Made by a program: the position numbers and the translations under genes
Source of the DNA: Trichomonas vaginalis G3
Lineage: Eukaryota; Parabasalia; Trichomonadida; Trichomonadidae
Assembly (NCBI RefSeq): GCF_026262505.1
Contig: NC_067203.1
Location: 372,001 to 436,000 of the forward strand
Direction of reading: 5' to 3'
DNA: 64,000 nucleotides
The notes under the pieces: generated by a model
The model's database searches: none
What the model was told of the DNA's origin: nothing
What the model saw: only the letters and a program-made list of their open reading frames with translations
Shown: in pieces, positions 46,799 through 56,908 of the stretch
Layout of the letters: every line of letters begins with the position of its first letter
Position numbering within the stretch: position 1 is the first letter of the stretch

Positions 46799-48301
46799 AT
46801 GGATAACACAGATTTAAAAATTTTAATTGATGATTTAGTACTTAATCAAAATTTTCTTAGTTATTATGATTTAAAAGCATATCTCCAAAAATATGATGAA
46901 AATATAATGGGTGATGATATGGAATATTATTATCCATATTATAAAAATGAAATTTTGAAATATCATGATAAAATAATTTCTAAAATTAAAGACAAAATTA
47001 AAAATAATGAATATTCAAAGGGAAAAACTAAATCACAACTTAAACAGTTGAAAGATTTCAAAAATAAAGTATTAACAGAAGAAGATATTGATGAATTATA
47101 TAATTTATATAATCCTGAGCCGCAAAAAACAAAGATGCAAAACACCCATGTCCTTCAGACCATAAATGATGCACAAGCTTTAATTTATGATTCATTAGTT
47201 AAACCATATTCAGCCCGACTTTTAAATGAAGATCAACTTTTGGAATTCATCCTTCAACATAAACTCGAAGCGGGAAAGTATATCAAACCTTTATATACAG
47301 TATATTTAAAACAAATGAATAAAATACATCCAGAATTAATGAAAGGAGGAATGAAATCCAAAATCAAAGCAGATAAAATTAAACCACTTGCAACACCAAA
47401 ACCTCCAACGACAGTACCTCCTCCTTCAGTTAATCCTTCATCATTCACTTTATTATATCCATTTCAAACATTAAAGAAGCAAAAAGATTTTAAAAAGGAT
47501 TTCAAGATATTAAATAAACCAATTGACCCAAAAATTCAACCGTTAAAGGAAAAATTTAGTCGCCCTTCATTTGCACCATATCCATATTCATACGAAATCG
47601 ATCATTTAGAATATTCAAAAGGAAAAGTTACTTATTTATTTGCCATTAACATTAACACTAGATATTTATATTGCATTCCGGTGAAAGGGAAAACAGAACA
47701 GGAAACAAGAAGAGCTATACAATACTTACTAGATCATGAAAGAGTAGATAATATAAGGGGTGATGGTGATAAAGGATTTCAGGCAGCTATGACTCATTAT
47801 TTCCCACAAATTAATTTTTACTTTTCATCTTCTCCATATACGTTTCATAATAAAATAGTTGATGCGGTAATGAGAACTCTTAGAGATGCGTTAGGGGTTA
47901 ACGGTCAGATATATTGGGATGGAAACCATGACTCCATCATACAGCAGTTAGTATATTATTACAATAATACATGGCATAGAACTATAAACATGAAACCGGT
48001 GGAAATGAAAAATGATATTTCAAAAGAATGGGAATATATTAGAAAGCAAATGGAAAGGTTGAATGATGTTAAACATGAACAAATTAATTCGGGGCTCATG
48101 AATTTTAAACAAGGGGATAAAGTTTTGATTCATCTCGATTATGGAAAAACTGATAAATCAATGACAAAAAGAAGACGAAGATTTGACACAATAGCTGAAT
48201 TTGTTAGATATATTAACGGCAATGCATTAGTTGAGGTTAACAATAAATTAATAGAAATTCCGATTTATTTTATTACTCCATTATATTTAAATAATATTTA
48301 A
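46799..48301 (+). CDS. Maverick integrase (DDE, retroviral type)
   Basis: The 500-residue product starts behind TTTTATATAAATGG. An N-terminal helical half is followed by a Pro-rich linker (PTTVPPPSVNPSSF). The catalytic core follows: PYPYSYEIDHLEYSKGKVTY with the first Asp, NIRGDGDKGFQAAM with the second, NKIVDAVMRTLRDALG and YYYNNTWHRTINMKPVEM as in retroviral and Ty3-type integrases. It ends with an SH3/chromodomain-like tail (FKQGDKVLIHLDYGKTDKSM). The core matches the partial copy at 1-345. It would cut and join the element's ends and create the 6-bp duplication. The frame is open from start to stop. Confidence 0.88.
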   Translation: MDNTDLKILIDDLVLNQNFLSYYDLKAYLQKYDENIMGDDMEYYYPYYKNEILKYHDKIISKIKDKIKNNEYSKGKTKSQLKQLKDFKNKVLTEEDIDELYNLYNPEPQKTKMQNTHVLQTINDAQALIYDSLVKPYSARLLNEDQLLEFILQHKLEAGKYIKPLYTVYLKQMNKIHPELMKGGMKSKIKADKIKPLATPKPPTTVPPPSVNPSSFTLLYPFQTLKKQKDFKKDFKILNKPIDPKIQPLKEKFSRPSFAPYPYSYEIDHLEYSKGKVTYLFAININTRYLYCIPVKGKTEQETRRAIQYLLDHERVDNIRGDGDKGFQAAMTHYFPQINFYFSSSPYTFHNKIVDAVMRTLRDALGVNGQIYWDGNHDSIIQQLVYYYNNTWHRTINMKPVEMKNDISKEWEYIRKQMERLNDVKHEQINSGLMNFKQGDKVLIHLDYGKTDKSMTKRRRRFDTIAEFVRYINGNALVEVNNKLIEIPIYFITPLYLNNI

Positions 48302-48321
48302 TTTTTTTTATTTCGTAAGAA

Positions 48322-48609
48322 ATGAGTGACAACGAAGCAGCCAAGAGTCCAGACGATGAATATAAAAAGAAACTAAACAGAATTAAATCAAAAATATGCT
48401 ATTACAAAAAGAAGCCGCAATGTGGTGGGGTTGATGCCCATAAAACTAATGGAACTGAAAACGATAAAGAAATAATCGAAAAATGAGAAACTTACCGTTC
48501 AATCCTTAAACTGAGTGAAGCAAAAATAAAAGAGTTTAATAGAATAAATAAATTGATTGGAAGAGATGAATTTAATAAAGATGAATTTTTAAACTCAATC
48601 CAAATTTAA
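48322..48609 (+). pseudogene. Small Maverick copy 2 gene (broken)
   Basis: Coding-like sequence of under 100 codons behind a TTTATTTCGTAAGA leader begins MSDNEAAKSPDDEYKKKLNR and is Lys-rich and helical. It is broken, apparently by one change. The 3' end overlaps by 4 bases the end of the convergent small gene at 48606-48770. Function unknown. Confidence 0.4.
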
Positions 48610-48770
48610 TTTTTATTCCTCTTTGACAACATCTCTCTTTCCATCATTACTGCATAACCACATTTTCTCAATTTTAGTGGTTTGTTATTTTTAACATGTT
48701 CTTGCATCATTTTTATCATTTCCTCCCTTGTTATGATTCGTGGTAAATTTTGAGCTTGTGGGGTATCCAT
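48606..48770 (-). CDS. Small Maverick copy 2 protein (54 aa)
   Basis: The minus-strand frame of 54 codons starts at 48770 directly after a typical Maverick leader (TTTTTATTTTTATCATAAATGG). The product (MDTPQAQNLPRIITREEMIK, KPLKLRKCGYAVMMEREMLS) is a basic, helical peptide. The leader is the best argument that it is a gene; it is convergent with the small gene on the other strand. Function unknown. Confidence 0.5.
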   Translation of the reverse strand: MDTPQAQNLPRIITREEMIKMMQEHVKNNKPLKLRKCGYAVMMEREMLSKRNKN

Positions 48771-48886
48771 TTATGATAAAAATAAAAATTTAAATTATGC
48801 CGTTCTAAAGTTTGTGACAACATGACATTTTGACAACAACACAGGAAATGATTTGTCATGACTTCATCGGAATGAGTGTAAATGAC

Positions 48887-48929
48887 CCAAAAATAAAGTT
48901 AGTTTTAAAATTATTTTTATTTTTTTATT
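48887..48929 (+). promoter_or_regulatory. 43-bp leader shared by the KilA-N and primase-helicase genes (copy 1 of 2)
   Basis: CCAAAAATAAAGTTAGTTTT followed by AAAATTATTTTTATTTTTTT and ATT occurs here and, identically, at 50082-50124 before the primase-helicase gene. One unit of the TGACA-rich repeat lies just upstream of each. It should be the promoter/leader of both genes. Confidence 0.8.
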
Positions 48930-48947
48930 TTGTATGTAAGAACAGAA

Positions 48948-49613
48948 ATGTCAGTCGAAGCAAAAACATTCACTAACAAATCTAATGGCGAAACATTCAC
49001 AAAAGGCACTTATAACGGTATTGAAGTCTTACGTAGAGACAAGGATGGTTACATTAATGCAACAAAGATGGCAAGAGAAGCAGGAAAGTTAAACCATTTA
49101 AACAGATTTCTCAATAGTGCTAAAATACAGGAAATTCTTGAGTTTTGGATGAACGAATACGGTGGAGCCAAAAGTGGCTCGACCTCAAAACAAGCATTTT
49201 ATGAGCTTACTAAGGGTGTTATAAATGAATTCAAAGGTATTTACATACATCCTGACCTCGTTCATTTTGTTGCTGAATGGTGCTCTGTAAAGTATGCATT
49301 TTATGTCAAAGATATTATGGACTCCATAGACAAGAAAGTTCATGAGAAATTAGATGAAGAAGAACTTGAAGATACAGTAGAGAATGCTAAACCTTTGTTT
49401 GAAGAAGAAGTTGGAAAAATGTGCGAAAAACAATTAGAACATGAACGTGAGTTATGTTATGGTTATAGAGATTCTCCATACGAACTAGACCAATGGGAAC
49501 AAGAAAATTTAAAGAGAGAATTTAGAGAATATGAACTCGCTAAGATAGCATTAGAAGCTGCAGAAAAGAAGTTAAAAGCTTGGGGTTGTTTTGTACAAAA
49601 ATATTGTGAGTAA
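48948..49613 (+). CDS. KilA-N domain DNA-binding protein
   Basis: The start is ATG 48948 (MSVEAKTFTNKSNGETFTKG); an earlier ATG at 48934 is followed at once by a stop in its own frame. Residues about 20-110 form a KilA-N domain: YNGIEVLRRDKDGYINATKM, LNHLNRFLNSAKIQEILEFW, FKGIYIHPDLVHFVAEWCSV then KYAFYVKDIMDSI. KilA-N proteins of DNA viruses and phages bind DNA and often regulate genes. The C-terminal 100 residues are an acidic/basic helix. The gene shares a 43-bp leader and upstream repeat with the primase-helicase, so the two are likely co-regulated. The frame is intact. Confidence 0.9.
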   Translation: MSVEAKTFTNKSNGETFTKGTYNGIEVLRRDKDGYINATKMAREAGKLNHLNRFLNSAKIQEILEFWMNEYGGAKSGSTSKQAFYELTKGVINEFKGIYIHPDLVHFVAEWCSVKYAFYVKDIMDSIDKKVHEKLDEEELEDTVENAKPLFEEEVGKMCEKQLEHERELCYGYRDSPYELDQWEQENLKREFREYELAKIALEAAEKKLKAWGCFVQKYCE

Positions 49614-49689
49614 ATGAACCATTTATTTTTATTGAATTCACCAAAAATAATTTTTAGGGTAGATGGTTAGATCTAACCTCATTTCTAAC

Positions 49690-50081
49690 CTCATGACATT
49701 TTGACAACAACACAGGAGGAAGGCAGTTATGAATTATTTTTGAAGAACTGAAGGTGCTACCATGTTACCATGTGCTACCAGGTCATTTAACTTCTCTGAA
49801 AAAGTGTGACAACATGACATTTTGACAACAACACAGGTTATTCAATAATGACTTATTTTTGAAGAACTGAAGGTGCTACCATGTTACCATGTGCTACCAG
49901 GTCATTTAACTTCTCTGAAAAAGTGTGACAACATGACATTTTGACAACAACACAGGAAATAAATGTTTACGTTAATGTTTTCACTGTTACCATGTTACCA
50001 TGTGCTACCAGGTCATTTAACTTCTCTGAAAAAGTGTGACAACATGACATTTTGACAACATTTACGAAAATATGATGCAGT
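49690..50081. repeat. Left array of about 119-bp TGACA-rich repeats
   Basis: Units carry CATGACATTTTGACAACAAC at 49692, 49813, 49932 and 50043 (spacing 121, 119, 111); a single extra unit lies at 48828-48860. Each unit also holds GCTACCATGTTACCATGTGC and CAGGTCATTTAACTTCTC. The array ends just before the primase-helicase leader and is in inverse orientation to the array at 52479-53245. Confidence 0.92.
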
Positions 50082-50124
50082 CCAAAAATAAAGTTAGTTT
50101 TAAAATTATTTTTATTTTTTTATT
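50082..50124 (+). promoter_or_regulatory. 43-bp leader shared by KilA-N and primase-helicase genes (copy 2 of 2)
   Basis: The sequence is identical to 48887-48929 over 43 bases, then followed by CCTATATAA directly before ATG 50134. Confidence 0.8.
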
Positions 50125-50133
50125 CCTATATAA

Positions 50134-52446
50134 ATGACGGCAACAAACAACAACAGCAACTATATCGTTTCTGATGAAAAAGTTATTGATTCATTAGCTG
50201 AGGAATTAGTTATGGCAGAAACTAAAACCCTCAACGAAAGAATTGGTGAAAACAGGATTGATTTACATAACTACCTCAAACACGATGGAGGAAGAGGAAG
50301 GAAAACTGGTATGGCTTTATTAGTAAATAAAATATCAAATTTAACGATTATAGATGTTGATATCAATAAATCATACAATGATGAACTTAAAGAAACAGTT
50401 AGAAAAGACATTTTATCAAAACTTTCGGATAAAGATGTTATTGTTAAAACCGCTTCAGGAGGTCTTCACATTTATTGCAACACTAATTTCTTCTATGCAG
50501 TTTCGAACAGAATGATTAAATGTTATTCCTGCAATGATTATGATATTGACATAATGACTTCTATTGATGATTCAAAGCGTTCATTAGTGGTTATGGCTGA
50601 TTCAAGAGTTCGCAAGAATGCAACAGAACCAATCAATACATACTCATTCATTCGCGGAAGTTACGATTCAACATTAACTAGAACAGTGAATGATATATTA
50701 AATGATTTGAATATTAAGGTAAGAGTTGAACAGAAGAATGAAGAAATAAAGACTATCGTCAATGAAAACAAAGATGTAAACATTGACGATAAACTAGCTC
50801 AGAGCATAGTTGATGGCATCTGTGATTTTGAAGTACATAATGACGGTGGAAACATGAATTTAGAAAAAGAAATAACATTATTCACACTGTTTCAAGCTAT
50901 TAATTCGTTACCTAATCATTTGATTAATGAAGCATACGATAACGTTTATAACTTCTGCAATTTAACTGAAAATGCAAAAAGTAATTTTGAAAAAGCACGT
51001 AGTAGATATGCACATTTAATGACTTCTCCATTTGTTTTGGTGAAGATTCTAAAACTATATCAAAAGGAATATTATGATGAATATGTTTTGCCTTTATTAC
51101 GTAAGCCGAAAATAACATTTGACATCAAACTTGATGACTCGTTTTTGATAACAGATATTAGACGCAAGGCTGAAAATCATCAGTATAAAAACAGTTCTGA
51201 AGTAATTGAGGATTTATCACGTGTAATCCATTTTGTAGATTGTGGAAACAAATATTTCATTCAGAAAGATTACAACATACACGACAAAATGAATCAAATA
51301 TCATTCGTTCTTCAATCAAACATGAAAGAGTCACTCAAAATGATTAAATTATTTAAAGAAGAAGGTAAAACCATAACAGCATGGGATGTACTACTAAATC
51401 AATTATCCTCATTAACCGTTAAGGGTGTTTGCTTTAAATCTGATTCCCCAGATGTTTTCTCAACGTTTCAGGGTTATAAATACAACATTCTCGAAAAACC
51501 AGATTACTCAAAAATTGAGATGTTTATGAATTTCATTAAAGAAGCCATTTGTGATAATAACGATGAAGTGTATAAATACCTTCTCGGCTGGATTGCATCA
51601 ATGATTCAACATCCCGGAATCAAGAATGAAACAGCAATTATTTTGAAAGGACTTCAGGGAACAGGTAAAAACAGATTTACAGATATTATTTCTGAACTTC
51701 TCGCTGGTTATTCATGTAAAAACATTACTGAAATAAGTGAGCTAACGGGTAATTTCAATTCGGTTGTTGAAAATAAAATGTTTCTTGTACTTAATGAACT
51801 CAAGAATGTTGGTGAAGATAGACTCGCAAACTTCAACGCTTTGAAATCAATTATAACGGATAATGAGATTAGAATTAATGAAAAGAATCAACCCAGAAGA
51901 ACTGCTCAGAATGTTGCAAACTTCATTTTCGTAACTAACAACGTCTACCCTGTCAAAATTGAAGTTGGAGACAGAAGATACGTAGTTTTAAGGGTTAATG
52001 GTAAATTCAAAGGTCAATTTGATTACTTCAAGAATTTAATGGATTCATGCACTAAGGAATTTTATGATAATTTACTGACGTATTTTATGCAATATGACCT
52101 TTCATCATTTAATGTACGAATCATACCGATGACTGAAGCCAAACAAGATTTAATCGAGTTATCAACAAATCCTTTAGATGTATGGATAAATACACATTAT
52201 GATGAATTGTGTGCAGGTATGACGTGTGAAAATGCTCTATTCTGCAAACCATCAGACATGAAAGACAAAAACTTTCAAATGAGTATTAAGGATAAATGTG
52301 ATAGGAAACATAGAAGAATAGACGGTAAACAAACATGGTGTTATGTTTTGAAAGAAGAAATGAAAGGATTATATAAACAGGTTGAACCAAACGATAATGA
52401 GGATTCATTTACTGACGATGAAATACCTGTAAATGAAGCTTTATAA
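50134..52446 (+). CDS. Primase-polymerase (AEP-like) plus SF3 helicase protein
   Basis: The 770-residue protein has an N-terminal archaeo-eukaryotic-primase-like domain: LTIIDVDINKS supplies the Asp pair and VIVKTASGGLHIYCN the S/G-x-H strand, with a Cys-containing FYAVSNRMIKCYSCNDYDID between. A helical middle follows, then a superfamily 3 helicase domain: Walker A AIILKGLQGTGKNRFTDI, Walker B KMFLVLNELKN, motif C ANFIFVTNNVYPVKIEVGDR and an Arg-rich lead (NEKNQPRRTAQN). This D5-like architecture is known from NCLDVs, virophages and plasmids; it would prime and unwind the element's DNA. It lies between two inverted repeat arrays. The frame is intact, suggesting recent use. Confidence 0.87.
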   Translation: MTATNNNSNYIVSDEKVIDSLAEELVMAETKTLNERIGENRIDLHNYLKHDGGRGRKTGMALLVNKISNLTIIDVDINKSYNDELKETVRKDILSKLSDKDVIVKTASGGLHIYCNTNFFYAVSNRMIKCYSCNDYDIDIMTSIDDSKRSLVVMADSRVRKNATEPINTYSFIRGSYDSTLTRTVNDILNDLNIKVRVEQKNEEIKTIVNENKDVNIDDKLAQSIVDGICDFEVHNDGGNMNLEKEITLFTLFQAINSLPNHLINEAYDNVYNFCNLTENAKSNFEKARSRYAHLMTSPFVLVKILKLYQKEYYDEYVLPLLRKPKITFDIKLDDSFLITDIRRKAENHQYKNSSEVIEDLSRVIHFVDCGNKYFIQKDYNIHDKMNQISFVLQSNMKESLKMIKLFKEEGKTITAWDVLLNQLSSLTVKGVCFKSDSPDVFSTFQGYKYNILEKPDYSKIEMFMNFIKEAICDNNDEVYKYLLGWIASMIQHPGIKNETAIILKGLQGTGKNRFTDIISELLAGYSCKNITEISELTGNFNSVVENKMFLVLNELKNVGEDRLANFNALKSIITDNEIRINEKNQPRRTAQNVANFIFVTNNVYPVKIEVGDRRYVVLRVNGKFKGQFDYFKNLMDSCTKEFYDNLLTYFMQYDLSSFNVRIIPMTEAKQDLIELSTNPLDVWINTHYDELCAGMTCENALFCKPSDMKDKNFQMSIKDKCDRKHRRIDGKQTWCYVLKEEMKGLYKQVEPNDNEDSFTDDEIPVNEAL

Positions 52447-52478
52447 AGTATGATTTGAATTTATTTTTGCATTAATCC

Positions 52479-53245
52479 TCCTGTGTTGTTGTCAAAATGT
52501 CATGAGTTAAATGACCTGGTAACATGGTAGCACCTTCAGTTCTTCAAAAATAAGTCATTATTGAATAACCTGTGTTGTTGTCAAAATGTCATGTTGTCAC
52601 ACTTTTTCAGAGAAGTTAAATGACCTGGTAGCACATGGTAACATGGTAGCACCTTCAGTTCTTCAAAAATAAGTCATTATTGAATAACCTGTGTTGTTGT
52701 CAAAATGTCATGTTGTCACACTTTTTCAGAGAAGTTAAATGACCTGGTAGCACATGGTAACATGGTAGCACCTTCAGTTCTTCAAAAATAAGTCATTATT
52801 GAATAACCTGTGTTGTTGTCAAAATGTCATGAGTTAAATGACCTGGTAACATGGTAGCACCTTCAGTTCTTCAAAAATAAGTCATTATTGAATAACCTGT
52901 GTTGTTGTCAAAATGTCATGTTGTCACACTTTTTCAGAGAAGTTAAATGACCTGGTAGCACATGGTAACATGGTAGCACCTTCAGTTCTTCAAAAATAAG
53001 TCATTATTGAATAACCTGTGTTGTTGTCAAAATGTCATGAGTTAAATGACCTGGTAACATGGTAGCACCTTCAGTTCTTCAAAAATAATTCATAACTGCC
53101 TTCCTCCTGTGTTGTTGTCAAAATGTCATGTTGTCACACTTTTTCAGAGAAGTTAAATGACCTGGTAACACATGGTAACATGGTAGCACCTTCAGTTCTT
53201 CAAAAATAAGTCATTATTGAATAACCTGTAAACATTAACGTAAAC
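52479..53245. repeat. Right array of 119/89-bp TGACA-rich repeats (inverse of left array)
   Basis: Units with CCTGTGTTGTTGTCAAAATG end at GTCATG positions 52499, 52588, 52707, 52826, 52915, 53034 and 53125, giving spacings of 89, 119, 119, 89, 119 and 91. The 89-bp form lacks the part with TTGTCACACTTTTTCAGAGA. The array ends with GTAAACATTAACGTAAACAT, the complement of the sequence at about 49964-49980 in the left array. No gene lies here. Confidence 0.92.
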
Positions 53246-53315
53246 ATTTATTTCTGCAGTTCATTCATTACTTCATTACCTAATTAATTACAAACATAAA
53301 ATATATTTAGTTCAT

Positions 53316-54940
53316 TCAATAAATGCGGTACCATGCGAATACAGTCATAAATGGTGGCATGTAATCTTTACCCAAGCCTGTTGGATTTGTTGTGAAAGTG
53401 TGTGAATGATTTCCTCCTGGTTCAGTTGGTCGAAAAGTCTTTTTTGCCGAATGGTTATAATCTGGAGATAAAACGTCATTGCCAGCATAATATTCTGAGT
53501 TGTATAATGGGTGGTCTCTTAATGAGTGACTATGGTCACCAGAAAAGTTTGTAGTTCCTGTATGAGTGTGCGGTGGAATGTTTTCAATATTTATTTTCTT
53601 TGAACCTCCTGTTTCCTTTGAAGAGTTTGCACAATACAAAAACCTGTCGACTATTTGTTCCCATGCACCAACACCAAACATTACTTGAGGACCTCTTGCA
53701 TCCATAGATGTATAAATAGAACCTACTGGGTTCATTAAATCAAACATATGAGATATTATAGGATTGTCTCTTTTGAACTTAAAATATAATGCAACTATTT
53801 CAGGTTTCTTCTGGTTTGTGTCGGAATATTTTTTATAATATAATCTTATGTTTTCAGGGTAGGTAAAATCTTGACTATAATATTTATTTCTGTCATCTGT
53901 ATAATAATATACTATTCTCGTTTTTTCTATTGCATTATATCTTTTATATCTATAATAATCTAAATATAATGTTAGCTTTTGTTCATCTACATGTGGTGTT
54001 CTGTCGTCATCTCCATAGTCATAATAATATGGTGCTGGAGCTGGGTTAGGCAATGTCATATCTGTCATTTCATAAACTCTTAAATATTTCTTTTGTTCGT
54101 CTCCATATAAGTTTAAGTAGCAGTTGTTGTCTAATGGAACTTTAACTTGTGTGTCATCATTCTTTTTATAGCTTACATACATTTCATTGTTATTTTTCGG
54201 AATGAGTTTATACCGTATACCATTTTTTAAGGAGTGTACAAACTCCCATCTAAAATATTTATTTTCTTCATTGACATAAAAGTCACCAACAATAGTTTCA
54301 ATATTTTTTGTTCCTATCAAACTTTGGTATATTTCATCAACATAAACCAAATTTGCTTTCTTCTCTAACTCATCGTTAACATAAGTTTTATCCGCTTTAA
54401 GGTCTAAACATCCTGAAACCCATCCTGTATCAGCTTTAGTTTTTAAAATCTTTGATGTCCATTCATGATACCATTCAACCCTTTCTTTAATTTCATTATC
54501 TTTTTCATTAACATAAGTTTTATCTGCTTTCTTCTCTAACACAGCAGCAACATATTCTTTATCTGCTTTCTTCATTATGTCATTTAGGAAACCTTTTATG
54601 AATTCCTCATTTAAATTAAATCTTCCAATCTTCAAAACTTTAGGAAATGCATTTAATGCGTAATATCTTTGTTCTTCTGGTGGAATTGATGTTATATCAT
54701 CCGTTATACCTTTAATTTTAGAATTCATAAATAAAATTTCTTTTATATTTGATATCACTGCACCACCTTGCAAACGAATTCGAAATGGTCATTTTTCAAT
54801 ACTATCTCCAAATCTCCATATTTCAACCTTTGCGTTTGTTCTGCCGTCTTTGAATTATATGCATATATGGCGTATGTAATGGTCTGAAGGACCTGGGTGT
54901 TTTGTGCCTTAAGTTGTTGTGGTTGCTGTTGTTTAATCAT
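53316..54940 (-). pseudogene. Maverick copy 2 virion fibre gene with phage-tail-collar tip (broken)
   Basis: The minus-strand gene starts at 54940 with a head (QTITYAIYAYNSKTAEQTQR) resembling that of the copy 1 fibre. A shaft with KADKTYVN-type heptad repeats follows, then a beta-rich middle and a C-terminal collar domain (NPVGSIYTSM, ENIPPHTHTGTTNFSGDHSH, PTEPGGNHSHTFTTNPTG, YMPPFMTVFAWYRIY). Unlike copy 1 it has no collagen-like part. The last 350 bases are strikingly similar at DNA level to the fibre tip of copy 1. The gene is broken, apparently once. It would encode the receptor-binding spike. Confidence 0.8.
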
Positions 54941-54964
54941 TTATTATGATTTAAAAATAAATAT

Positions 54965-55675
54965 TTAATCTGTTATCTCATCAGCTATTTTTTCTATTTG
55001 AAATTGCCATAATATTTCATTCATAAATTCTAAATCACAATCAAATAGGTCAGTTATTCTAAATTTAATATTTGATAAATCTTTTGAATGAAGAATAAAT
55101 GAATTCCCAGATAATTGAAACGGATATGATAAAGAAAATGTGTTTAAGTTGATGGATAAAATGTTTTGTATTGATGGGTAAGAATTAGGGTCTAATGTTT
55201 GATGTGAAAATCTCATTGGGGTATTAACTTTATCACATTTGATTAAAATGAAATTGGAACCAGTGTCAGAATACAAAACATCCCCAACATCTTTTTCAAA
55301 ATTTAATATCCCCAACAATGAACGAAGATGAGGAGTACAAAATTTAATTTTCAGCGGAAATTTAATAAGGTTATTTATTTCATCAAGTTCAAAAAGTTTA
55401 TCAGGTTTTGATTTAAAATTTTCTTCATACCATACGATAAATGATTCATTTAAATAACTTAAAATCATGTTAATATCCCATTTCGTTATCACATTATTTA
55501 TATACATATCATACGTTTTTTCAAGGTCATCTTTAATAAATGATATATAATCTGAAGGGTCTAAAAGAATGGGATTAAATTTACCACTCACAGAAACGAG
55601 AGTAACATTATAAATTCCGCTAACTGTTAAATTTAATTCACAGTTATTATTCGAAATAATATTGATAATTGACAT
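54965..55675 (-). CDS. Maverick copy 2 structural protein, beta-rich
   Basis: The 236-residue product (MSIINIISNNNCELNLTVSG) is predicted beta-rich and ends KDLSNIKFRITDLFDCDLEF plus a strand, matching the end of the copy 1 protein at 3369-4132. It lies directly upstream of the fibre head on the same strand in copy 2 and next to it in copy 1. I infer a virion protein linked to the fibre, such as a base or vertex protein, without proof. The frame is intact. Confidence 0.55.
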   Translation of the reverse strand: MSIINIISNNNCELNLTVSGIYNVTLVSVSGKFNPILLDPSDYISFIKDDLEKTYDMYINNVITKWDINMILSYLNESFIVWYEENFKSKPDKLFELDEINNLIKFPLKIKFCTPHLRSLLGILNFEKDVGDVLYSDTGSNFILIKCDKVNTPMRFSHQTLDPNSYPSIQNILSINLNTFSLSYPFQLSGNSFILHSKDLSNIKFRITDLFDCDLEFMNEILWQFQIEKIADEITD

Positions 55676-55695
55676 TTTTTATTACGATTAAAAAT

Positions 55696-56175
55696 ATGGT
55701 AAAGCGTTATTTTCCAGTGATAAATAAAACTAGAATAAGATTACCTCAAGAATTCATAAATTCAACGAATAAGAAATTCATTCATGTTATAAATTTTAGT
55801 GTTTTCAGAAAATATGAGTCAATGTCATATTCATCAACAGGTTATATTTCACTTCATTCAAATTTAGTTCAATCAAACCCATATAATGACCATTTCATAA
55901 GATTTTCAGATGGTATTAAAAATGTAATTGATAGATTAAAATATGAACAGATTGACAATATCGAATTTTTGGAATTTTGGTTTAAATATCCCGATGGAAA
56001 AAAGATTGAAGTTAAAGATAAAGCAGATACTATAACAAAAACAATTACAATGACCGATCCGGATAGTGGGGAACAAAAAGAAATAAAACAAACGATAGAA
56101 ACTGGTGAAAGGTCAATTATTATTGATTATGATTCAAAGGATTATTATTCGATAATGTTAATGCTTGAATATTAA
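55696..56175 (+). CDS. Maverick copy 2 minor structural protein candidate
   Basis: The start is ATG 55696 (MVKRYFPVINKTRIRLPQEF). The 159 residues contain FIHVINFSVFRKYESMSYSS, TGYISLHSNLVQSNPYNDHF and FLEFWFKYPDGKKIEV and end with YYSIMLMLEY, a jelly-roll-like strand order similar to the gene at 7639-8520. It is divergent from the 54965-55675 gene and overlaps the end of the convergent gene at 56172 by 4 bases. The frame is intact. A penton-like minor capsid protein is possible. Confidence 0.55.
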   Translation: MVKRYFPVINKTRIRLPQEFINSTNKKFIHVINFSVFRKYESMSYSSTGYISLHSNLVQSNPYNDHFIRFSDGIKNVIDRLKYEQIDNIEFLEFWFKYPDGKKIEVKDKADTITKTITMTDPDSGEQKEIKQTIETGERSIIIDYDSKDYYSIMLMLEY

Positions 56176-56876
56176 ATAGCCTTAACAAAGAATTTTTCAA
56201 GTGATATTTTATATTCATCAACTATTTTATTATAAATATTATTATATGTTAAATGAAGTTCAGTTGTTGTTCCATTCTTTGATATCTTAATTGTGCTAAT
56301 ATCCTTTATAGGATTTATTTTTGCAACTGTTCCGCAGCATGAAACCTCATCATCTATGAAAAATTGAATCTTAACGTCTGAATCTTGAACATCACAAAGA
56401 ATGGCGATAATGTGAATTAATGATTCATAAGGTAAAATAATTAAACCGGATTGGTCAATTAAATTTATTATTGAATCATAATTATTAATTATTATATCAC
56501 GGTAAATTTTCATTAATTCTGAATTAATGTCTATTTTATATGGCGCATTGCGACTGGAATCGTAGATTCCTGGGTTCTCGATGTTTGATGAAAGAGGTGG
56601 GGGGTATGTTGGATAAGTGGGAATTTCAACAGGTTCTTTACCGGGTTCAGATAAAATGATTGGGTCTCCATTCTCATGGTTTTCTTCATTCTCCTCCTCA
56701 TTCTTCGGTAAGTCACGAGTTAATAAATTTGGTTGAGTTGCTGACCTCGTTAATTCGGGGCTAACATTAACTTTAACATTTTGAAAAATTCGTGATTTAT
56801 CATCATTTACGTTATAACCAACCGTAATCTCTGCTTTTGCGTTAGTGTTCTTTTGACTAGTGAAACGTCTTCTCAT
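56172..56876 (-). CDS. Conserved Maverick protein with CCG motif (copy 2)
   Basis: This 234-residue protein is the counterpart of 4395-5009. It has a disordered, Pro/Glu-rich first half (DLPKNEEENEENHENGDPII, PTYPTYPPPLSSNIENPG) and a conserved second half (ELMKIYRDIIINNYDSIINL, DDEVSCCGTVAKI, ELHLTYNNIYNKIVDEYK). Conservation in two divergent Mavericks, always near the VTDG-family gene, marks it as a core gene of unknown role. The frame is intact. Confidence 0.65.
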   Translation of the reverse strand: MRRRFTSQKNTNAKAEITVGYNVNDDKSRIFQNVKVNVSPELTRSATQPNLLTRDLPKNEEENEENHENGDPIILSEPGKEPVEIPTYPTYPPPLSSNIENPGIYDSSRNAPYKIDINSELMKIYRDIIINNYDSIINLIDQSGLIILPYESLIHIIAILCDVQDSDVKIQFFIDDEVSCCGTVAKINPIKDISTIKISKNGTTTELHLTYNNIYNKIVDEYKISLEKFFVKAI

Positions 56877-56908
56877 TTATAATCGAATAAAAAAATATAT
56901 TTAAACTT

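Noticed and set aside
49690-53245. Repeat arrays considered as CRISPR
   Set aside because: Units are 89-121 bp without short unique spacers, and the context is a eukaryotic giant transposon.
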